From an uncultured Nitrospira sp. (lineage in GTDB: Bacteria > Nitrospirota > Nitrospiria > Nitrospirales > Nitrospiraceae), in contig CABVRW010000014.1 of NCBI GenBank assembly GCA_902500785.1, forward strand, positions 1 to 64,000: a DNA stretch of 64,000 nt, in the 5' to 3' direction. A program made the translations under genes and the position numbers. The notes under the pieces are model-generated. The model was given only the letters and a program-made list of their open reading frames with translations, searched no databases and was not told the DNA's origin. How positions within the stretch are numbered: the first letter of the stretch is position 1; the number at the start of each line of letters is the position of its first letter. Positions 61,501 to 64,000 of the stretch are shown here, one piece after another.

Positions 61501-63374
61501 TCGTCATTCTTGTGTCCCGGCTTGCCCATCGTCGGGAGTTGCATTTCAACCCAGTCCTTGATCGTGACAGTGGCTGGATTGGACTTCCAATCACTCTTGC
61601 CCTTCTCAACGATCTTGAACGACTTGCCGAACCAATCCACGGTCTGACCGACTAACTTATCCGAGGTGATCGGCCCTTTGATGCGACCTTTCCGATCGGG
61701 CAACTCCAGCAGATCCGGCATGATGTCATTACGCATGTCGCCCTGTTGAAGGGTGTTGTATACCCGCCAATACCCCCACATGCCCGCCACATAATGGTGA
61801 GCCACGTGGCAATGGAACAGGAAATCGCCGGCCAACTGCTGGCACAGGCCGGATCCGCACTCCGTCTCGAGATCCAACGCTTCTGACGGCCCGATGACTT
61901 CGACGTCGACACGGTCCGTCTTGGCACGGATAACCGGGTACTTGACCGGTCCGTTTCCGGCGGTCGTCCACAGATTCATGTCATCGATGGCACGAGGGCT
62001 GCGCGGCCACCGAATCGTACCGCCATGGGGATGGTGGCTATGGAACACTTCCGACCCGCCATGGACCAGGCGGAACTTCGCCGGATCGCCCATGTAGGAG
62101 CGCGGGATCGTGGGAGACGGATCGCCAAAGGTGTACGAGCTGTACCCCATCGACTCGTCTTCAAATCCAAAGTATTCGTGCTGCACGTGCATGTTGTTGA
62201 TTCCGAACGGCTCGCTGCGATAGTTGATTGCACGACCGCCCGGACGATACGCGTCGGTCAGGGGATCACGCTGAGGCAAGAAGTCGCCCTTCTTATTAAC
62301 GGGACGGAATGCTTCATCGCCGACCTCGTGATAGTACAGGACGAACTCACGAAAGTCCGGACCTGTCCCGTTCTTGATCATGACCTGCCAGCCGCTTTTG
62401 GCCGGAGTCGCATCACCGGTTCCCAACGCTTCCAAATACTCGGATCCGCGTGGCTCGACGACAAAGGACCCGAACAGGCCCATCACGGTCAATTCGCGGT
62501 CGTTGGCGAAGGTATGGAACTGCCGGACACCTTCCTGCGTGCTCGGGTGGATATACCACTCGAACTCTCCACTCTTCTCCGCGGGCACGATGCTGTCGGA
62601 GTTCGTCGTGGCGGCTGAGGCACCTGTGGCGCTTACCACCATGCTGGAGCCATGGATATGCAGGCTGACGTCTTCCCCGCCCTCCAACTTGTTGCTCAAC
62701 TTGATCTTGACGCAATCACCCTGGTTGCCGCGAATCGTCAGCGGCTGAATCCACTGCGCTTGCACGCCAGGGATCACTGCGCCCGGATCAAACCCGTCCA
62801 CATCACGCGCCACCCGGTTCTTTTCTTCCTCTGCGCGAACCTTCTCGAGGTTCTCATCCAACGTGTACATGTAGCCAGGATAGAAATCGAGCCACTGGTT
62901 GAGCGTGATCTCGACGTTAATTGCGGAGATGTTGTACTGCTTCACCGGAGCAGTGGCCGGGCACTTGCCTCCATTGCTCAAAGCCACCGGCTCCACCCGT
63001 GGGTCGGACATCAATAAGAGGTCCTGACCGCCCGCCCCATACTGGTGCATCATGGTCTGGGTATTGAACATACCTGTATTGACCTGTTGCGCCTGCGGAT
63101 CATGGGCTAAATGCTCCATAATCCGTTGGTGCTGTTGCTCGACCATTGCGGAACGCTCCGGCTTTCCAGCCATCGCATCTTCAACGATCGTTTGCCCCTT
63201 CAACTGCTCCGCCCACGGCGGAAGTTGATGGGTCATCGCCGTTTGTTGCGGCGCCGCATGATCCGCATGCGACTGAGCTTCAGCCGATGCGGTCAGCGGA
63301 AGACACACAAGCGCGCCGCCAGCGATAACGCTGAGGGCGCGCGATGTGACACGGGTGAACCAATGGCAATCCAT
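58509..63374 (-). CDS. Giant exported multicopper oxidase with triplicated cupredoxin units
   Basis: 1,621 residues with a signal peptide (about 1-32) and a His-rich linker. Three repeated units begin CPATAPVKQYN (138), CPENAGRKSYN (731) and CPADAPVKQFN (1227). Copper motifs: HIH (239-241), HSHHPH (445-450, the HxxHxH type), HCHVAHHYVAGM (521-532, HCHx3Hx4M with the type-1 Cys and Met), HWH (822-824) and HDH (953-955). The third unit has lost these. A complete type-1 plus trinuclear set is therefore possible from domains 2 and 3. Size recalls MofA/MnxG-type manganese oxidases; substrate unproven. AAGGAGG precedes the ATG. Confidence 0.85.
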   Translation of the reverse strand: MDCHWFTRVTSRALSVIAGGALVCLPLTASAEAQSHADHAAPQQTAMTHQLPPWAEQLKGQTIVEDAMAGKPERSAMVEQQHQRIMEHLAHDPQAQQVNTGMFNTQTMMHQYGAGGQDLLLMSDPRVEPVALSNGGKCPATAPVKQYNISAINVEITLNQWLDFYPGYMYTLDENLEKVRAEEEKNRVARDVDGFDPGAVIPGVQAQWIQPLTIRGNQGDCVKIKLSNKLEGGEDVSLHIHGSSMVVSATGASAATTNSDSIVPAEKSGEFEWYIHPSTQEGVRQFHTFANDRELTVMGLFGSFVVEPRGSEYLEALGTGDATPAKSGWQVMIKNGTGPDFREFVLYYHEVGDEAFRPVNKKGDFLPQRDPLTDAYRPGGRAINYRSEPFGINNMHVQHEYFGFEDESMGYSSYTFGDPSPTIPRSYMGDPAKFRLVHGGSEVFHSHHPHGGTIRWPRSPRAIDDMNLWTTAGNGPVKYPVIRAKTDRVDVEVIGPSEALDLETECGSGLCQQLAGDFLFHCHVAHHYVAGMWGYWRVYNTLQQGDMRNDIMPDLLELPDRKGRIKGPITSDKLVGQTVDWFGKSFKIVEKGKSDWKSNPATVTIKDWVEMQLPTMGKPGHKNDEKGQIVSYDATVLDWAWEGTRALSEPESTIDNPKYKSTHPGKRHPITFEPLTGKVAWPHLTPHFGKRVMFSPNHVGAPWLEMIRRDANGEESVDQALPGENGNWSLCPENAGRKSYNVHFIKLPITIARKIGKEPPVVDPNGLIYVLHEEEADIRKNDDLKYPLVVRGNIYDCVDWTLTSEWDDDDYTNFQSSKINTHWHFLQFDNQASDGVITGFSYEQSVRPFTMLEKKNAKGLPVPMNTVFTAPAKKGANTITVKNAKQYHVGTLILVGADNVKGNEISRIKAINGNTITLAKGLKHDHPANDIVTVEFVRQRFWVDADVGTVFWHDHAFGATTWPHGGFGTFIAEPVGSTYHDPKTGKLIRSGPIADIHTNEPVGHGVNNSFRELMVQVHDTVPHTVNIVTAGNPPGQPIEVALEAGKTVSFMMPEKIYMTPMPFLNGGTHTTGSGLNFRAAPVAQRLATNPDSSQIFSSLVHGDPYTPTLRAYVGDTMVFRLLHTLMNESMVWTLSGHTFWTERYASDANRKNSIHIGIAERYDLVVPEAGGSRHLAGDYIHFNGRSSKFSEGGWGIIRVHDKEQGDLKKLPAGFSSKGVMPKALPVCPADAPVKQFNVVAMDYAGMKFNPKAPESIEVDFERKILMTNPQAKIYALEEDTAKVAGGMHPMPLTLRVNTGDCVKVHLKNKMKDSKASFSAIGLAFDPKDSLGANVGNNPGDQTVAPGAERDYTYYADPFNGETTSLVWDWGNVMLNPRNGLFGAVVVGPKGSKYRDPKTGADLSNKNAWAADVIIDRSVPGNEMRANYRDVALFFQDEDNIIGTSFMPYVQNVAGLTGVNYRSEPYKFREEEGCSLGKVFQPCKADKPEDPVTPIIEAHAGDPVRIHVLGVSNEQNGMFSVEKHEWPIEPFMRGADQISVVEYSGSEVLDAFLPSAGGPYRLAGDYVYSNQRLPYSQSGQWGYVRVLPSGDTRLLPLAGAGSGTKSAEVEQPTAHAMPVAAK

Positions 63375-63738
63375 GGACCGGCCTCCTTGGATAGAGTTTG
63401 GAAAGGAATTGATGAAAACGTTATGAGCTTTTACGAGCAGAACATGACAATCCCGACCGAGATACGCGTTCTAGCTGTAATTCTGCGTGATACGGCACGC
63501 AGCACTCCATGTAAAACAAGTGTCGGAGACTACTGAAGTTCTCGGTCTCTGTCAACCCCCTCATGGCTTCCACGCGCGCAGCATCCCATCAGCCAAACTG
63601 GTCGGTGCGCGCATCCTCATCATCGCCCCAATCGATCGAGAGCACATGAACCTGGGGGGCACTCGCTCGCTCATCACTCACGCACCATTTACACTACACT
63701 GCATTGTCTCTCATCCGCAACTTCAGGCATAATGACGC
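63375..63738. other. Divergent intergenic region
   Basis: 364 bases between the leftward multicopper oxidase and the rightward permease. I find no convincing -35/-10 pair, RNA gene or repeat. Frames on the plus strand (for example around 63,487-63,732) have no ribosome site or recognisable protein character. Confidence 0.5.
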
Positions 63739-64000
63739 ATGATCTTGAAACGCTGGCTCGTTGGCCTGCCACTCAAGACGAAGGAAGCCGCTCACGAACG
63801 CCTTTCTAAGCGACTCGCCCTAGCCGTCTTTTCCTCCGACGCCTTATCCTCGGTGGCCTATGCCACGGAAGAGATTCTGCTCGTCTTGACGCTGGCCGGC
63901 GCGGCCATGATCGGCTATTCCATTCCGCTCAGCCTGTCCATCATCGGCTTGCTCATTATTCTGACCATGTCCTATCGGCAGATTATTTTCGAATATCCGG
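63739..64000 (+). CDS. APC-family permease, N-terminal part
   Basis: 87 codons before the window ends. MILKRWLVGLPLKTKEAAHERLSKRLALAVFSSDALSSVAYATEEIL is the N-terminus of a group of large APC-superfamily permeases, followed by two helices (LLVLTLAGAAMIGYSIPLSLSIIGLLIILTMSYRQII). The ATG at 63739 has no strong ribosome site. The substrate cannot be assigned from this piece; amino acids or potassium are typical of the superfamily. Confidence 0.8.
   Translation, partial: MILKRWLVGLPLKTKEAAHERLSKRLALAVFSSDALSSVAYATEEILLVLTLAGAAMIGYSIPLSLSIIGLLIILTMSYRQIIFEYP

Noticed and set aside
1-64000. CRISPR array, transposase, integrase, prophage, tRNA or rRNA
   Set aside because: No regular direct repeats, transposase-like frames, tRNA T-loop signatures or rRNA segments were found on reading either strand.

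Overview
The window looks like chromosomal DNA from a Nitrospira-type bacterium (Nitrospirota, nitrite oxidiser or comammox). This is inferred from gene content. There are several cytochrome-bd-like oxidases with c-type cytochrome partners, three proteins carrying the heme-b gamma-subunit domain seen in NXR, ethylbenzene dehydrogenase and chlorate reductase, a TorD-type chaperone, a periplasmic multi-cluster ferredoxin, and a Pup protein. No rRNA, tRNA, CRISPR array or transposase was seen. Almost all genes lie on the minus strand.

Region 1 (1-10,900) holds mostly housekeeping genes: the tail of a plus-strand gene followed by two tandem hairpins; a Bfd-like ferredoxin behind a near-consensus promoter with a Fur-like palindrome; a flavodoxin; a zinc ribbon; a DUF192 protein; an MscS channel with a cyclic-nucleotide domain; recJ-rel; pup; and a K+-independent-type proton pyrophosphatase. 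Region 2 (11,200-20,800) is a nine-gene leftward run: cobalamin-binding radical SAM protein, membrane protein, TPR protein, TatA, NHL propeller, NXR-gamma-like heme protein, PDZ protein and two five-heme cytochromes. Region 3 (21,000-25,000) holds a second gamma-like protein, a TorD chaperone, a Tat-exported four-cluster ferredoxin and an HExxH protein of unknown function. Together regions 2 and 3 look like accessory and electron-transfer parts of a periplasmic molybdoenzyme system whose catalytic subunits are not in this window.

Region 4 (25,000-38,700) has a seven-bladed WD40 protein, a large PAS histidine kinase with an NtrC-type regulator, then secF-secD-yajC-tgt-argS, a heptosyltransferase and mobA.

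Region 5 (38,700-53,900) is the most interesting part. The first oxidase operon (45,375 to 38,781, leftward) encodes two unannotated micro-membrane proteins (38 and 40 aa), a CydA-like oxidase subunit, and three membrane or periplasmic proteins with five c-heme motifs, the last fused to a gamma-type domain. The second run (53,827 to 45,536) encodes a methyltransferase, a DUF420 protein, a small protein with tandem PCP_red-like repeats, a polytopic membrane protein, a paralogous CydA-like protein, a DUF3047 protein, a glycine-zipper protein and two membrane-anchored sulfatase-modifying-factor-like proteins that lack the catalytic cysteines.

Region 6 (54,000-63,400) looks copper-related: two paralogous cupredoxin-like proteins, a HEAT-repeat protein, a LolA-like protein and a 1,621-residue multicopper oxidase built from three repeated units, with its trinuclear-site motifs in an unusual order. 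The window ends inside an APC-family permease. All functions were read by eye from translations; no database search was run.
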